Assembly (NCBI RefSeq): GCF_009295635.1
Contig: NZ_WHIW01000004.1
Location: 186,001 to 250,000, forward strand
Reading direction: 5' to 3'
Length of the DNA stretch: 64,000 bases
Source of the DNA: Alkalilimnicola sp. S0819
GTDB lineage: Bacteria; Pseudomonadota; Gammaproteobacteria; Nitrococcales; WHIW01
The notes under the pieces were generated by a model, which worked only from the letters and a program-made list of their open reading frames with translations, had not been told where the DNA came from and searched no databases. A program made the position numbers and the translations under genes. Shown piece by piece: positions 1-10,032 of the stretch; positions within the stretch are counted from its first letter, which is position 1; each line of letters starts with the position of its first letter.

Positions 1-435
1 CGCTTCGTGGGTGCTGGGCGGGTAGCAGATGCCACGCTTCCAGCAACCCTGGTAGTGCACCGTGAGGGTGCTCTGACGGGTCAGCGGTTCGGCCAGCTGC
101 AGCGCCATGGTGACGGGGAGGTCGTAGATTTCGGTGCGACCGAAGAATTCGTCCTCGGTGACCGTGCCGTCGGGCAGTTGCACCGCGGCCAGGTCAGCCT
201 GTTCGCCGTTCAGTTCGAAGCGTAGCTTGTCACGGTACAGGTAATAGTCCGGGGCAATGTCCCAGCGCAGCTCGATGCGATCGGCGGCGAGCAGACGCAC
301 ATCCAGCGGAAAGGCTTCTTCCACCGGCAGCGGCAGGTCACCCTGGGATTTGCCGCCGAACAGGCTCTGCCCGGCCGCGGATTGCCCGAACAGGGCGAAC
401 AGCAGACAGCCGATGAAGACCAGCGTGCGATTCAT
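1..435 (-). CDS. dsbD: Thiol:disulfide interchange protein DsbD, N-terminal part (runs off the window)
   Basis: DsbD carries electrons from cytoplasmic thioredoxin across the inner membrane to periplasmic DsbC/DsbG. Only the first 145 codons are here: a signal peptide (about residues 1-22, hydrophobic, ending near SAAG) and most of the periplasmic alpha domain. The redox cysteines are visible as C131 and C137 in the context YQGCWKRGICYPP, with the six-residue spacing of the family. The ATG at 435 overlaps the stop of cutA by four bases (ATGA), so the two genes are probably translationally coupled. The membrane and C-terminal gamma domains lie beyond base 1. Confidence 0.88.
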   Translation of the reverse strand, partial: MNRTLVFIGCLLFALFGQSAAGQSLFGGKSQGDLPLPVEEAFPLDVRLLAADRIELRWDIAPDYYLYRDKLRFELNGEQADLAAVQLPDGTVTEDEFFGRTEIYDLPVTMALQLAEPLTRQSTLTVHYQGCWKRGICYPPSTHEA

Positions 436-767
436 GAGGGCTTGCGCTGGTCGGTCTGCAGGGTGATCCAATGCAGATAGTCGCTCAGCCCCTTGGCCAC
501 CGGAAGGGCAATGATCTCGGGCACCTCGTAAGGGTGCAGGCGCTGGATGGTCTGTTCCGCCTTGCGGTAGGCGCCGGCGACGGTCTTGATGATCAGCAGC
601 ACTTCCTGATCTCGCTCCACCTTGCCCTGCCAGGCGTAGATGGAGGTCAGGCCCGGGACGATGTTGGCGCAGGCCGCCTCGCCGTACTCCACCAGGGTGT
701 TGGCGATCTCCTCGGCGGTCCCGGTGTCCGGGCAGGTGCACAACAGCACCAAATGCTCGCTGCTCAT
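432..767 (-). CDS. cutA: Divalent-cation tolerance protein CutA
   Basis: Small trimeric CutA1 family protein of 111 residues, the usual length, linked to copper tolerance although its biochemical role is poorly defined. The sequence shows the family core: an early LLCTCPDTGTAEEIA segment, the YAWQGKVERDQE segment and the C-terminal HPYEVPEIIALP block. An AGGAGA ribosome-binding site lies 8 bases before the ATG. It is upstream of and overlaps dsbD, and is divergent from groES; cutA-dsbD beside groESL is a recurrent gammaproteobacterial arrangement. Confidence 0.93.
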   Translation of the reverse strand: MSSEHLVLLCTCPDTGTAEEIANTLVEYGEAACANIVPGLTSIYAWQGKVERDQEVLLIIKTVAGAYRKAEQTIQRLHPYEVPEIIALPVAKGLSDYLHWITLQTDQRKPS

Positions 768-798
768 GGGTCAAGTCTCCTGCGTGGGTGCGGCTTGA

Positions 799-807
799 AT
801 TGTAACA
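799..807 (-). promoter_or_regulatory. Probable extended -10 promoter for cutA-dsbD
   Basis: On the minus strand the sequence TGT followed by TACAAT forms an extended -10 element (TGn plus a 5/6 match to TATAAT), with no good -35 box. It would start transcription about 25 bases before the cutA ATG. Confidence 0.45.
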
Positions 808-941
808 CCGCGGTAGCCACGTCCCGGGCTAGGGAGGCACTGTTCAATTCCCTTGGGTCTGCGCGGCCTGTGAGTGATTGCACCCGCAGCCATTGACCCG
901 AGCATGCTCCGAAGGTTCCCCGCGAATCCCGGGAGGGGTGC

Positions 942-969
942 TTGACAGGGCTTTTTGCGTGTCTATCAT
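942..969 (+). promoter_or_regulatory. Sigma70-like promoter of groES-groEL
   Basis: TTGACA at 942-947 (perfect -35) and TATCAT at 964-969 (5/6 match to the -10) are separated by 16 bases. The HrcA operator begins at the last base of the -10 box, so repressor binding would block initiation. No convincing RpoH-type promoter was identified by eye, although rpoH is in this window. Confidence 0.75.
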
Positions 970-995
970 TAGCACTCACCTGAGGCGAGTGCTAA
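969..995 (+). promoter_or_regulatory. CIRCE operator (HrcA site) of groES-groEL
   Basis: A perfect 9-9-9 inverted repeat: TTAGCACTC (969-977), nine spacer bases, GAGTGCTAA (987-995). This is the exact consensus of the CIRCE element bound by the heat-shock repressor HrcA. It sits directly downstream of the -10 box. hrcA itself is not in the window. Confidence 0.96.
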
Positions 996-1059
996 CAGTC
1001 GCCGAAGCGAAAACACTAGATGTAAGTCTTCAGACCCGAAGATAGGGAGATTGACCCCG

Positions 1060-1350
1060 ATGAACATTCGTCCTTTGCATGATCGCGTGATCATCAAGCG
1101 CGTAGAAGAAGAGCGCACCTCGCCCGGCGGGATCGTGATCCCGGACAGCGCCACCGAGAAGCCCGTCCAGGGTGAGGTGGTCGCCGTGGGCAACGGCAAG
1201 ATGCTGGACAACGGCGAGCAGCGCGCGCTGGACGTGAAGGTTGGCGACAAGGTGCTGTTCGGCAAGTACTCCGGCACCGAGGTAAAGGTGGGCGGCGAAG
1301 ATCTCCTCGTGATGCGCGAGGAAGACATCATGGCCGTCGTCGAGGGCTGA
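1060..1350 (+). CDS. groES: Co-chaperonin GroES
   Basis: Cpn10 heptamer that caps GroEL. The 96-residue product starts [14 protein letters not shown] and contains the mobile-loop region ([18 protein letters not shown]) and the C-terminal [18 protein letters not shown] block. The ATG at 1060 is preferred over an in-frame TTG at 1051, because AGGGAGA (1044-1050) is a well-spaced ribosome-binding site for it and the family starts at this point. First gene of the groESL operon, 59 bases before groEL, under CIRCE control. Confidence 0.97.
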   Translation: MNIRPLHDRVIIKRVEEERTSPGGIVIPDSATEKPVQGEVVAVGNGKMLDNGEQRALDVKVGDKVLFGKYSGTEVKVGGEDLLVMREEDIMAVVEG

Positions 1351-1403
1351 AGACGCCCCGCGCGCCACACAAGCTCACTGAACAACATATTCTAGAGGTC
1401 TAA

Positions 1404-3062
<1,659 letters not shown>

Positions 3063-3096
3063 GCCCGGTCCCCAGGCCCCAGGCCTGAGCCCCGAA

Positions 3097-3125
3097 AACC
3101 CCGCGCCCCGGCGCGGGGTTTTTTA
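3097..3125 (+). terminator. Rho-independent terminator of groESL
   Basis: A GC-rich hairpin of about ten base pairs (AACCCCGCGC pairing with GCGCGGGGTT) is followed directly by a run of T residues (3119-3125), 35 bases after the groEL stop. Confidence 0.9.
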
Positions 3126-3457
3126 TTGTGCTTCGCGGGTTGGCGGGAGAACCCACAGATCCCTCGATGGTGATGCCAGGCGGGCCGGCAGGCTTGGCGC
3201 GGACCCTCTCGGCGCGGAACCTGGGGCGGGTACGGCCGGCGGCGGACCACGATTTGGCACCGGGCTGCGCCCGGCGCTCCCCTGCGCTTCTCGCGAATCC
3301 CCTTCCGGCTGCGATGCTCGGCTGCATCGACAGCCGCCGCCAGGGCCTTCACGCGCCGGTGGGCGTTCCACCAGCAATCGGGGGCCGGGTCAGGGTGAGG
3401 TGCGCGGTGCCCGGCTTGCGTTGCCGTCCGCGGGGCGCCGCCCTGCGGCTTCGGTGT
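3126..3457. other. Intergenic region, no gene recognised
   Basis: This 332-base stretch lies between the groESL terminator and the convergent usp gene. Open frames here have no recognisable domain or ribosome-binding site, and look like random open frames in GC-rich DNA. Confidence 0.5.
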
Positions 3458-3925
3458 TCAATCCAGCGGCGGCAGGTGGCGGCGCTGATCCTCGTGCAGG
3501 TCCACCTCGTGCACCGCCAGTACCGGCTGACGGGCATGGCGCACCAGCCATTCGGTGGCGGAGCCGTGGAGAAAGTGCGCCAGGCCCGTGCGGCTGCCGG
3601 TGCCCATGGCGATCATGTCGGCCTCCCAGGCGTCCGCGTGCTCACTGATTTTCTCCGCAGCCTTGCCGATCTCCAGGGCGATCTCCTCACCATCCAGTGC
3701 CCAGGCCTCGAGCCGGTCCCGGGCCTGCTGTTCCGCTTCGCCGCGGATTTCCTTGGCGTGCATGGGGTTGATCTTCGGTTCGGCCGTCCTGGAGGCCAGT
3801 TCGCTGGGGTTCAGCACATGCAGCAGGCGCACGGTGGCGCCCTCCGGGCAGTAGTCCCGAGCCACGGCCAGTGCGCAGGCGGAAGCCCGGGAGAAGTCCA
3901 CGGGGACGAGTATGCGTCGCAGCAT
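3458..3925 (-). CDS. Universal stress protein, UspA family
   Basis: Single UspA domain of 155 residues with the typical start (MLRRILVPVDFS). Near the C-terminus a GTGSRTGLAHFLHGS segment resembles the G-2X-G-9X-G(S/T) nucleotide-binding loop, with serine in place of the second glycine, then a VRHARQPVLAV strand. It may bind ATP and act in stress survival; the exact role is unknown. The frame stays open upstream to 4120, but only the ATG at 3925 begins at the family start and it has AGGGAG about 10 bases ahead. Monocistronic, convergent with groEL. Confidence 0.88.
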   Translation of the reverse strand: MLRRILVPVDFSRASACALAVARDYCPEGATVRLLHVLNPSELASRTAEPKINPMHAKEIRGEAEQQARDRLEAWALDGEEIALEIGKAAEKISEHADAWEADMIAMGTGSRTGLAHFLHGSATEWLVRHARQPVLAVHEVDLHEDQRRHLPPLD

Positions 3926-4312
3926 TGTGTTGAAACTCCCTTGGTCTGGGGCATCTGTTACAGGGGCGGCGGCAGCTACAGGGCGCGCCGAAGCGCTGCC
4001 TGCGCGCCCGGGTGCTGCCTTGTTGCTTGGGCTCCAGTGTCGCGTCTGCGTGCGCCGCTTTCCAGCGCTTTTTGCCCGCCGCGCTTGCGGCGGCGCAGCA
4101 CAAGTCCTAGAATTCGCCACCTCCTGTCACGGGTCAAGGCCGCGGTCATGCGGCGAGATCGTTTCCGTCGGCTGCAAGGCCCGATGGTTTAGATGCGCCA
4201 CGCATCCGCGCCCCCGCCCCGCACACCGCTGTACCGAACGGAATCGGCTCCGGCCCGTCCAGTCAAACCCGACTCGGCGCCTTCAGGTGCGCCCCGAACG
4301 CAGAGACTGTGC
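3926..4312. other. Divergent intergenic region between usp and the SulP gene
   Basis: 387 bases that must hold the promoters of both flanking genes. I found no clear -35/-10 pair. The SulP frame is open back to 4193, so part of this stretch could be coding if an upstream start is used, but that segment is Pro/Ala/Arg-rich and unlike the family. Confidence 0.45.
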
Positions 4313-5809
4313 ATGTCGTCCCAGACTTTCAAACGCGGCTCCTGGACCCTGCGCCAGCAGTGGTTCTCCAATGTGCGCGGTGATCTGATCGCCGGGATCG
4401 TGGTGGCCCTGGCGCTGATCCCCGAGGCCATCGCCTTCTCCATCATCGCCGGGGTGGACCCCAAGGTGGGGCTGTACGCCTCCTTCACCATGGCGGTGAC
4501 CATCGCCTTCGCCGGGGGGCGCTCGGGGATGATCTCGGCGGCCACGGGCGCCATGGCGCTGTTGATGATCGACCTGGTGGCCGATCATGGGCTGGAGTAT
4601 CTGTTCGCCGCGACCATCCTCACCGGGGTGCTGCAGATCATCTTCGGGGCGCTGAAACTCGCCCGTTACATGATGTTCATACCGCGCACGGTGATGCTGG
4701 GCTTCGTCAACGCCCTGGCCATCCTGATCTTCATGGCGCAGCTGCCGCATTTCGTCGGCCTGGGCATGACCACCTATGTCATCGTCGCCGCGGGCCTGGC
4801 GATCCTCTACGGGCTGCCCTACATCACCCGCGCGGTGCCGCCGGGGCTGGTGGCCATCGTGCTGCTCACCGTGGTGGTGGTGTTCTTCGACATTCCGGTG
4901 CGCACCGTGGGGGATATGGGCGAGTTGCCTGACGGCATGCCCTTCTTCCATCTGCCGGCGGTGCCGCTCAACTGGGAGACGCTGCAGATCATCTTCCCGG
5001 TGGCCCTCGCCCTGGCGCTGGTGGGCCTGCTGGAATCCCTGCTCACCGCGTCCATCCTCGATGACCTGACCGATACGCCCAGCCGCAAGAACACCGAGTC
5101 CCGCGGCCAGGGCATCGCCAATATCGTCACCGGCTGCTTCGGCGGCATGGCGGGCTGCGCGATGATCGGCCAGTCCATCATCAACATCAAAAGCGATGGT
5201 CGGGGGCGGCTGTCCACGCTGGCCGCGGGCATCTACCTGCTGTTCTTCATCCTGGTGCTGGGCGAGTGGGTGTCGCTGATTCCCATGCCCGCGCTGGTGG
5301 CGGTGATGATCATGGTCTCCATCAGCACCTTCGACTGGACCTCCATTCCCATGCTGACGAAGCTGCCCCGCAGCGATGCCTTCGTGCTGATCGTCACGGT
5401 GGCGACCGTGGTGCTCACTCACGATCTGGCCAAGGGCGTGTTCGCCGGCGTGCTGCTGAGTGCGGTGTTCTTCGCCCGCAAGATGGTGCGGCAGATCCAT
5501 GTGCGCGCCGAGGACAGCGCGGACGGGCGGCATCGCACCTATCATGTGTCCGGCGCGCTGTTTTTCGTTGCCGTGGACCATTTTCTCGCCGGCTTCGACT
5601 ACCAGGCCGGGGTGCCCAAGGTGACCCTGGACTTCAGCCACGCTTCGCTCTGGGACAGCTCCGCCATCGGTGCCGTGGACAAGGTGGTGGGCAAGCTGCG
5701 GCGCAGCGGCGCGGACGTGGACGTAATCCCGCCGGAGTACGAGGGGCGGGAGCTGTTGGAGAAGCTCGCGGCCTATGACAAACCGGGTCGCGATGGGGCC
5801 GGCCACTAG
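4313..5809 (+). CDS. SulP-family anion transporter with STAS domain
   Basis: Inner-membrane SulP/SLC26 transporter of 498 residues from the ATG at 4313. The N-terminal signature [20 protein letters not shown] is clear, followed by many hydrophobic helices and a cytoplasmic STAS domain (about residues 415-495) with a DSS motif in [14 protein letters not shown]. Family substrates include sulfate, bicarbonate and dicarboxylates, and the sequence does not say which applies. An in-frame start at 4193 would add 40 low-complexity residues and is not favoured. No partner genes are adjacent. Confidence 0.88.
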   Translation: MSSQTFKRGSWTLRQQWFSNVRGDLIAGIVVALALIPEAIAFSIIAGVDPKVGLYASFTMAVTIAFAGGRSGMISAATGAMALLMIDLVADHGLEYLFAATILTGVLQIIFGALKLARYMMFIPRTVMLGFVNALAILIFMAQLPHFVGLGMTTYVIVAAGLAILYGLPYITRAVPPGLVAIVLLTVVVVFFDIPVRTVGDMGELPDGMPFFHLPAVPLNWETLQIIFPVALALALVGLLESLLTASILDDLTDTPSRKNTESRGQGIANIVTGCFGGMAGCAMIGQSIINIKSDGRGRLSTLAAGIYLLFFILVLGEWVSLIPMPALVAVMIMVSISTFDWTSIPMLTKLPRSDAFVLIVTVATVVLTHDLAKGVFAGVLLSAVFFARKMVRQIHVRAEDSADGRHRTYHVSGALFFVAVDHFLAGFDYQAGVPKVTLDFSHASLWDSSAIGAVDKVVGKLRRSGADVDVIPPEYEGRELLEKLAAYDKPGRDGAGH

Positions 5810-5868
5810 GGAGGCGCTGATCGGCTCCCTGGCGCCTCCGACCCTCTAACGGGTAGGCCGCCCGCTCC

Positions 5869-5903
5869 CATGGGGCGAGACTTCGCTGTAAGCTCGCCCC
5901 ATG
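5869..5903 (+). promoter_or_regulatory. Perfect inverted repeat covering the glnE start codon
   Basis: CATGGGGCGAG (5869-5879) and CTCGCCCCATG (5893-5903) are perfect 11-base inverted arms around a 13-base spacer. The right arm contains the whole presumed ATG start of glnE at 5901, and no Shine-Dalgarno sequence is visible. It could be an RNA hairpin hiding the start codon or a dyad operator; the sequence alone cannot tell. Confidence 0.6.
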
Positions 5904-8798
5904 AGCATGGACAAGGCCCTCCAAGCGCTCCCCGACGCCCTGCGTGAGCAAGTGGCCGGCTGGTGGGCGGATTTCCACGCCGAGCAGACACTGCCCGCAG
6001 CCCCCGCGGTGGGAGAAAGCCTTCCCCGGGTCTGGGCCTGCAGTGAATTTGTCGCCCGCGCCTGCCTGCGCCAGCCCGGCCTGCTCGCCGAGCTCTCCGA
6101 TAGCGGCGATCTCGGCCTGGTCTACGGTGCGGACGCTTACCGGGACCGCTTGGCCCGGTTGCTGGAGGGCGTTACTGAGGAACAGGCCCTGGCTCGTGCG
6201 CTGCGCCTGTTTCGCCGCCGGGAGATGGTCCGTATCGCCTGGCGGGATCTGGCCGGCTGGGCGGCGCTGGACGAAGTGCTGCGGGATCTGTCGGCGCTCG
6301 CCGAGACTTGCATCGATCTCACCCTCGACCGCCTGCATGCCTGGCAGTGCGCCGAGTGGGGCGTGCCCCGCAACGAGGCCGGCACCGAGCAGCGCATGGT
6401 GGTGCTCGGCATGGGCAAGCTCGGCGGCGGCGAGCTGAACTTCTCCTCCGACATCGACCTGATCTTCGCCTTCCCCGAGCCCGGAGAAACCGACGGCAAG
6501 AAGCCGCGGGACAACGAAGAGTTCTTCACCCGCCTGGGTCGGCGGCTGATCACCGCCCTGGATGCCACCACCTCCGACGGGCAGGTGTTCCGCGTCGACA
6601 TGCGTCTGCGTCCCTACGGCGCCAGCGGCCCCCTGGCGGCGAGTTTCGATGCGTTGGAACATTACTACCAGCACCAGGGCCGGGAGTGGGAACGCTACGC
6701 CTTCATCAAGGCCCGCCCGGTGGGTGGCGACTACCAGGCCGGCGCCGAGTTGCTGGAGATGCTGCGCCCCTTCGTCTATCGCCGGTACCTGGACTACGGC
6801 GCGCTGGAAGAGTTGCGTGCCATGAAGGCGATGATCATGCGCGAGGTGGCGCGCCGGGGGCTGGAGGGTAACGTCAAGCTCAGCCGCGGCGGTATCCGCG
6901 AGATCGAGTTCATCGGTCAGGCCTTCCAGTTGATCCGCGGCGGGCGCGAGCCGGCCCTGCGAGAGCGGCGCATACTGCCGGTGCTCGCGCACCTGGGCGA
7001 GACGGACACTCTCCCGCCCCGGGCGGTGGGCGAGCTGCAGGAAGCCTATGTGTTCCTGCGCCGGGTCGAGAACCGCCTGCAGGCGGTGAACGACCGCCAG
7101 ACTCATGACCTGCCAGTGCTCGAGCGCGAGCGCGTCCGTCTGGCCTATGCCATGGGATTCGACAGCTGGGAGCGGTTTCGGGAAGCGTTGGATCATCATC
7201 GCCGCGCGGTGCAGGACGGTTTCGATCAGGTCTTCGTGGCTCCGCAGGCGGAAGGCGAGGAGCGCAATTTGCTCGCCGAGCTCTGGCGGGGCGAACTGGA
7301 CGAGCAGGCCGCCACCGTGGTGCTGGAGCAGCAGGGCTTCGGCGACCCGGTGGAGGCCCTGCGCCGGGTCGCGGCTTTCCGGGGGAGCTCCGCCGCCCGT
7401 GCGTTGAGCACCCAGGGGCGCGCTCGGCTGGCCCGGCTGATGCCGTTGCTGCTCGGCGCCATTGGTGCCGCGTCCGGCCCCGATGAGACCCTGGCCCGCA
7501 TCCTCGAGATGCTGGAAGCCATCGCCCGGCGCACCGCCTATCTCTCCCTGCTGGTGGAGCACCCCATGGCGCTCTCCCAGCTGGTGCGGCTGTGCGCCGG
7601 CAGCAGCTGGATCGCGCGGTATCTGGCCCGCCACCCCCTGCTGCTGGACGAGCTGCTGGATCCGCGCACGCTCTACGCGCCGCTCAAGCGCGACGCGCTC
7701 GCCGAAGAGCTCTCGCACCGGCTCGCCGGCGTGGATCCGCTGGATCAGGAGCAGACCATGGAGCTGCTGCGGCTGTTCCAGCAGACCAACACCCTGCGGG
7801 TGGCTGCCGCGGACATCAGTGGCGCGGTGCCGCTGATGGTGGTCAGCGACTACCTGACCTGGTTGGCGGAGGCCCTGGTCGAGCAGGTGCTGGCGCTGGC
7901 CTATGCGCAGATCAGCGCCCGCTACGGCCGCCCGCGGGTGGAGGTCGACGGCGAGCGGCGAGAGCCGGGCTTTGGCATCGTCGCCTATGGCAAGCTCGGT
8001 GGTATCGAGCTCGGCTATGGGTCCGATCTGGACCTGGTGTTTCTCTACGAGGCCGAGGGGGAGCCGCTGGGCACTGACGGCGAGCGTTGTCTGGACAACG
8101 CCGTGTTCTTCGCCCGGCTCACCCAGCGCATCATCCACATACTGGGCACCACCACGCCGGGGGGCACCCTTTACGACGTGGATACCCGGCTGCGCCCCAG
8201 CGGCGAGTCCGGCCTGCTCACCATCGGACTGGACGCGTTCGCCGAGTATCAGCGGGACAAGGCCTGGACCTGGGAGCACCAGGCCCTGGTGCGGGCCCGC
8301 TACGTGGCGGGCAATGCGCGGCTGGGCGAGGGTTTCGAGGCGGTCCGCCGCGAGACCCTGTGTCGGGAGCGCGCGCCGAACGTGCTGCGCCGGGAGGTGC
8401 GGGAGATGCGCGAGCGCATGCGTGGCCAGCTGGCCACGGGTGGCGCGAATGAGTTTGACCTGAAGCAGGACCGCGGCGCTATCGCTGATATCGAGTTTGT
8501 GGTGCAATATGGCGTTCTGTCGGGGGCGGCCCGACACCCGCAACTGCTGCGATACACGGACAATATCCGCCTGCTGGACGCGCTGGCCGAGGTCGGTTGG
8601 CTGAACAGCGAAGATGCCGTGCTGCTGGCCGACGCCTACCGGGCCTATCGCGCCAAGGTGCACCGGCTGACCCTGCAGGGCCAGTTGGCCCGTGTCGCCG
8701 CCGACGAGTTTACCGAGTACCGCCAGGCCGTAAGCGCGCTTTGGGGGCGCTTGATGGAAGAGGCAAGTGAGCCGGACGGCGCGTCCGGTGCTGACTGA
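5901..8798 (+). CDS. glnE: Bifunctional glutamine synthetase adenylyltransferase/adenylyl-removing enzyme
   Basis: Adjusts glutamine synthetase activity by adding or removing AMP according to nitrogen status. The 965-residue product has the two expected nucleotidyltransferase halves. The N-terminal deadenylylase has GMGKLGGGELNFSSDIDL near residue 170, and the C-terminal adenylyltransferase has YGKLGGIELGYGSDLDL near residue 696. The DxD pairs (DID, DLD) are the metal ligands. Starts at 5901 and 5907 are both possible. The next gene is ilvE, 14 bases on. glnE-ilvE-waaF is a known gammaproteobacterial order. Confidence 0.97.
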   Translation: MSMDKALQALPDALREQVAGWWADFHAEQTLPAAPAVGESLPRVWACSEFVARACLRQPGLLAELSDSGDLGLVYGADAYRDRLARLLEGVTEEQALARALRLFRRREMVRIAWRDLAGWAALDEVLRDLSALAETCIDLTLDRLHAWQCAEWGVPRNEAGTEQRMVVLGMGKLGGGELNFSSDIDLIFAFPEPGETDGKKPRDNEEFFTRLGRRLITALDATTSDGQVFRVDMRLRPYGASGPLAASFDALEHYYQHQGREWERYAFIKARPVGGDYQAGAELLEMLRPFVYRRYLDYGALEELRAMKAMIMREVARRGLEGNVKLSRGGIREIEFIGQAFQLIRGGREPALRERRILPVLAHLGETDTLPPRAVGELQEAYVFLRRVENRLQAVNDRQTHDLPVLERERVRLAYAMGFDSWERFREALDHHRRAVQDGFDQVFVAPQAEGEERNLLAELWRGELDEQAATVVLEQQGFGDPVEALRRVAAFRGSSAARALSTQGRARLARLMPLLLGAIGAASGPDETLARILEMLEAIARRTAYLSLLVEHPMALSQLVRLCAGSSWIARYLARHPLLLDELLDPRTLYAPLKRDALAEELSHRLAGVDPLDQEQTMELLRLFQQTNTLRVAAADISGAVPLMVVSDYLTWLAEALVEQVLALAYAQISARYGRPRVEVDGERREPGFGIVAYGKLGGIELGYGSDLDLVFLYEAEGEPLGTDGERCLDNAVFFARLTQRIIHILGTTTPGGTLYDVDTRLRPSGESGLLTIGLDAFAEYQRDKAWTWEHQALVRARYVAGNARLGEGFEAVRRETLCRERAPNVLRREVREMRERMRGQLATGGANEFDLKQDRGAIADIEFVVQYGVLSGAARHPQLLRYTDNIRLLDALAEVGWLNSEDAVLLADAYRAYRAKVHRLTLQGQLARVAADEFTEYRQAVSALWGRLMEEASEPDGASGAD

Positions 8799-8812
8799 GG
8801 AGATCCCTGCCC

Positions 8813-9739
8813 ATGACGATGGATGATCGCGACGGCGTCATCTGGTTCGATGGCGAGTTCGTGCCCTGGCGTGATGCCAAGGTCCATGTGCTCACCCATA
8901 CCCTGCATTACGGCGTCGGCGTATTCGAGGGCATCCGTGCCTACAAGACGCCCCGGGGCACGGCCATCTTCCGGCTCGAGGAGCACACCCGGCGGCTGCT
9001 CAATTCCGGCAAGATCCTCGGTATCGACATCCCCTGGAGCGCCGAGGAGATCAACCGCGCCTGCCTCGCGGCGGTGCGCGAGAACGGTCTGGAGAGCGCC
9101 TATATCCGGCCCATGTGCTTCTACGGCTCCGAGGGCATGGGCCTGCATGCCCACAACCTGGAAGTGCACATGATCGTCGCCGCCTGGGAATGGGGCGCGT
9201 ACCTGGGTGCGGAGAACATGGAGCGGGGCATCCGCATCAAGACCTCCTCCTACACCCGCCACCATGTGAACTCCAACATGTGCCGGGCCAAGTCCAACGG
9301 CGCCTACATCAACTCCATCATGGCGCTGCAGGAAGCTGAATCCAGTGGCTATGACGAGGCGTTGCTGCTGGACGCCGACGGCTACGTGGCCGAGGGCTCC
9401 GGCGAGAACTTCTTCCTGGTGCGCGACGGCGTGCTCTACACCCCGGCGCTGGGTTCGGTGCTGGAGGGCATCACCCGCGACACCGTCATTCGCCTGGCCC
9501 GCGAGGAACTGGGCCTGCAGGTGGTGGAGAAGCGCATCACCCGCGACGAGGTGTACATCGCCGACGAGGCCTTCTTCACCGGCACCGCCGCCGAGGTCAC
9601 CCCTATCCGCGAGCTGGACGGGCGCAGCATCGGCGCCGGCGGCCGCGGGCCGCTGACCACGCAGCTGCAGCGGCTGTATTTCGATCAGGTGGAAGGCCGC
9701 CGGGACACCTATCCCGAGTGGCTTGCCTACGTGGACTGA
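8813..9739 (+). CDS. ilvE: Branched-chain amino-acid aminotransferase
   Basis: PLP-dependent class IV aminotransferase for the last step of Val/Leu/Ile synthesis. It has 308 residues, as usual for IlvE. The PLP lysine is K160 in NMCRAKSNGAY. The HTLHYGVGVFEGIRAY segment and the DADGYVAEGSGENFFLV cofactor-binding region are intact. An AGGAG site lies 10 bases before the ATG. Probably cotranscribed with glnE, with the small zinc-finger gene following after 20 bases. Confidence 0.96.
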   Translation: MTMDDRDGVIWFDGEFVPWRDAKVHVLTHTLHYGVGVFEGIRAYKTPRGTAIFRLEEHTRRLLNSGKILGIDIPWSAEEINRACLAAVRENGLESAYIRPMCFYGSEGMGLHAHNLEVHMIVAAWEWGAYLGAENMERGIRIKTSSYTRHHVNSNMCRAKSNGAYINSIMALQEAESSGYDEALLLDADGYVAEGSGENFFLVRDGVLYTPALGSVLEGITRDTVIRLAREELGLQVVEKRITRDEVYIADEAFFTGTAAEVTPIRELDGRSIGAGGRGPLTTQLQRLYFDQVEGRRDTYPEWLAYVD

Positions 9740-9759
9740 GAGAGTTTCAGGAGACTGCC

Positions 9760-10023
9760 GTGCCCAACCCGCACACCTACGAGCGCGACGATCTGATCCA
9801 GCCCAACGCGGCCAACCGCTACGAGGTGGCCGCCGCGGATCTGCCGCTGACCTGCCCCATGCCGGGCATGTACCTGTGGAACTCCCACCCCAAGGTCTAC
9901 ATCCCGCTGCACAAGACCGGCGAGGGGCGCTGCATGTATTGCGGCGCCGAATACGTGCTCAAGGACTTCCAGGAAAAGCCCCTGGAGGTACAGCGTCAGC
10001 ATCGCCGGGAAGCGCCGCGCTAA
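9760..10023 (+). CDS. Small zinc-finger domain protein (CHCC type)
   Basis: An 87-residue protein from a GTG at 9760 with CAGGAG just upstream. Cys/His ligands are spaced as in the zf-CHCC family: CPMPGMYLWNSHPKVY followed by CMYCGAEY. Homologues are commonly found next to ilvE and waaF in gammaproteobacteria, and the fold resembles a mitochondrial complex I zinc subunit. Biological role unknown. Translation from the ATG-like codon at 9718 would overlap ilvE and has no family support. Confidence 0.8.
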   Translation: MPNPHTYERDDLIQPNAANRYEVAAADLPLTCPMPGMYLWNSHPKVYIPLHKTGEGRCMYCGAEYVLKDFQEKPLEVQRQHRREAPR

Positions 10024-10032
10024 GCGCCCGTT

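Noticed and set aside
4193-4312. Longer N-terminus for the SulP transporter
   Set aside because: The extra 40 residues are Pro/Ala/Arg-rich with no family match; the ATG at 4313 leads directly into the conserved region.
5634-8663. 1009-codon minus-strand open frame opposite glnE
   Set aside because: Spans glnE antisense and contains no recognisable motif; long antisense frames are common in high-GC genomes.
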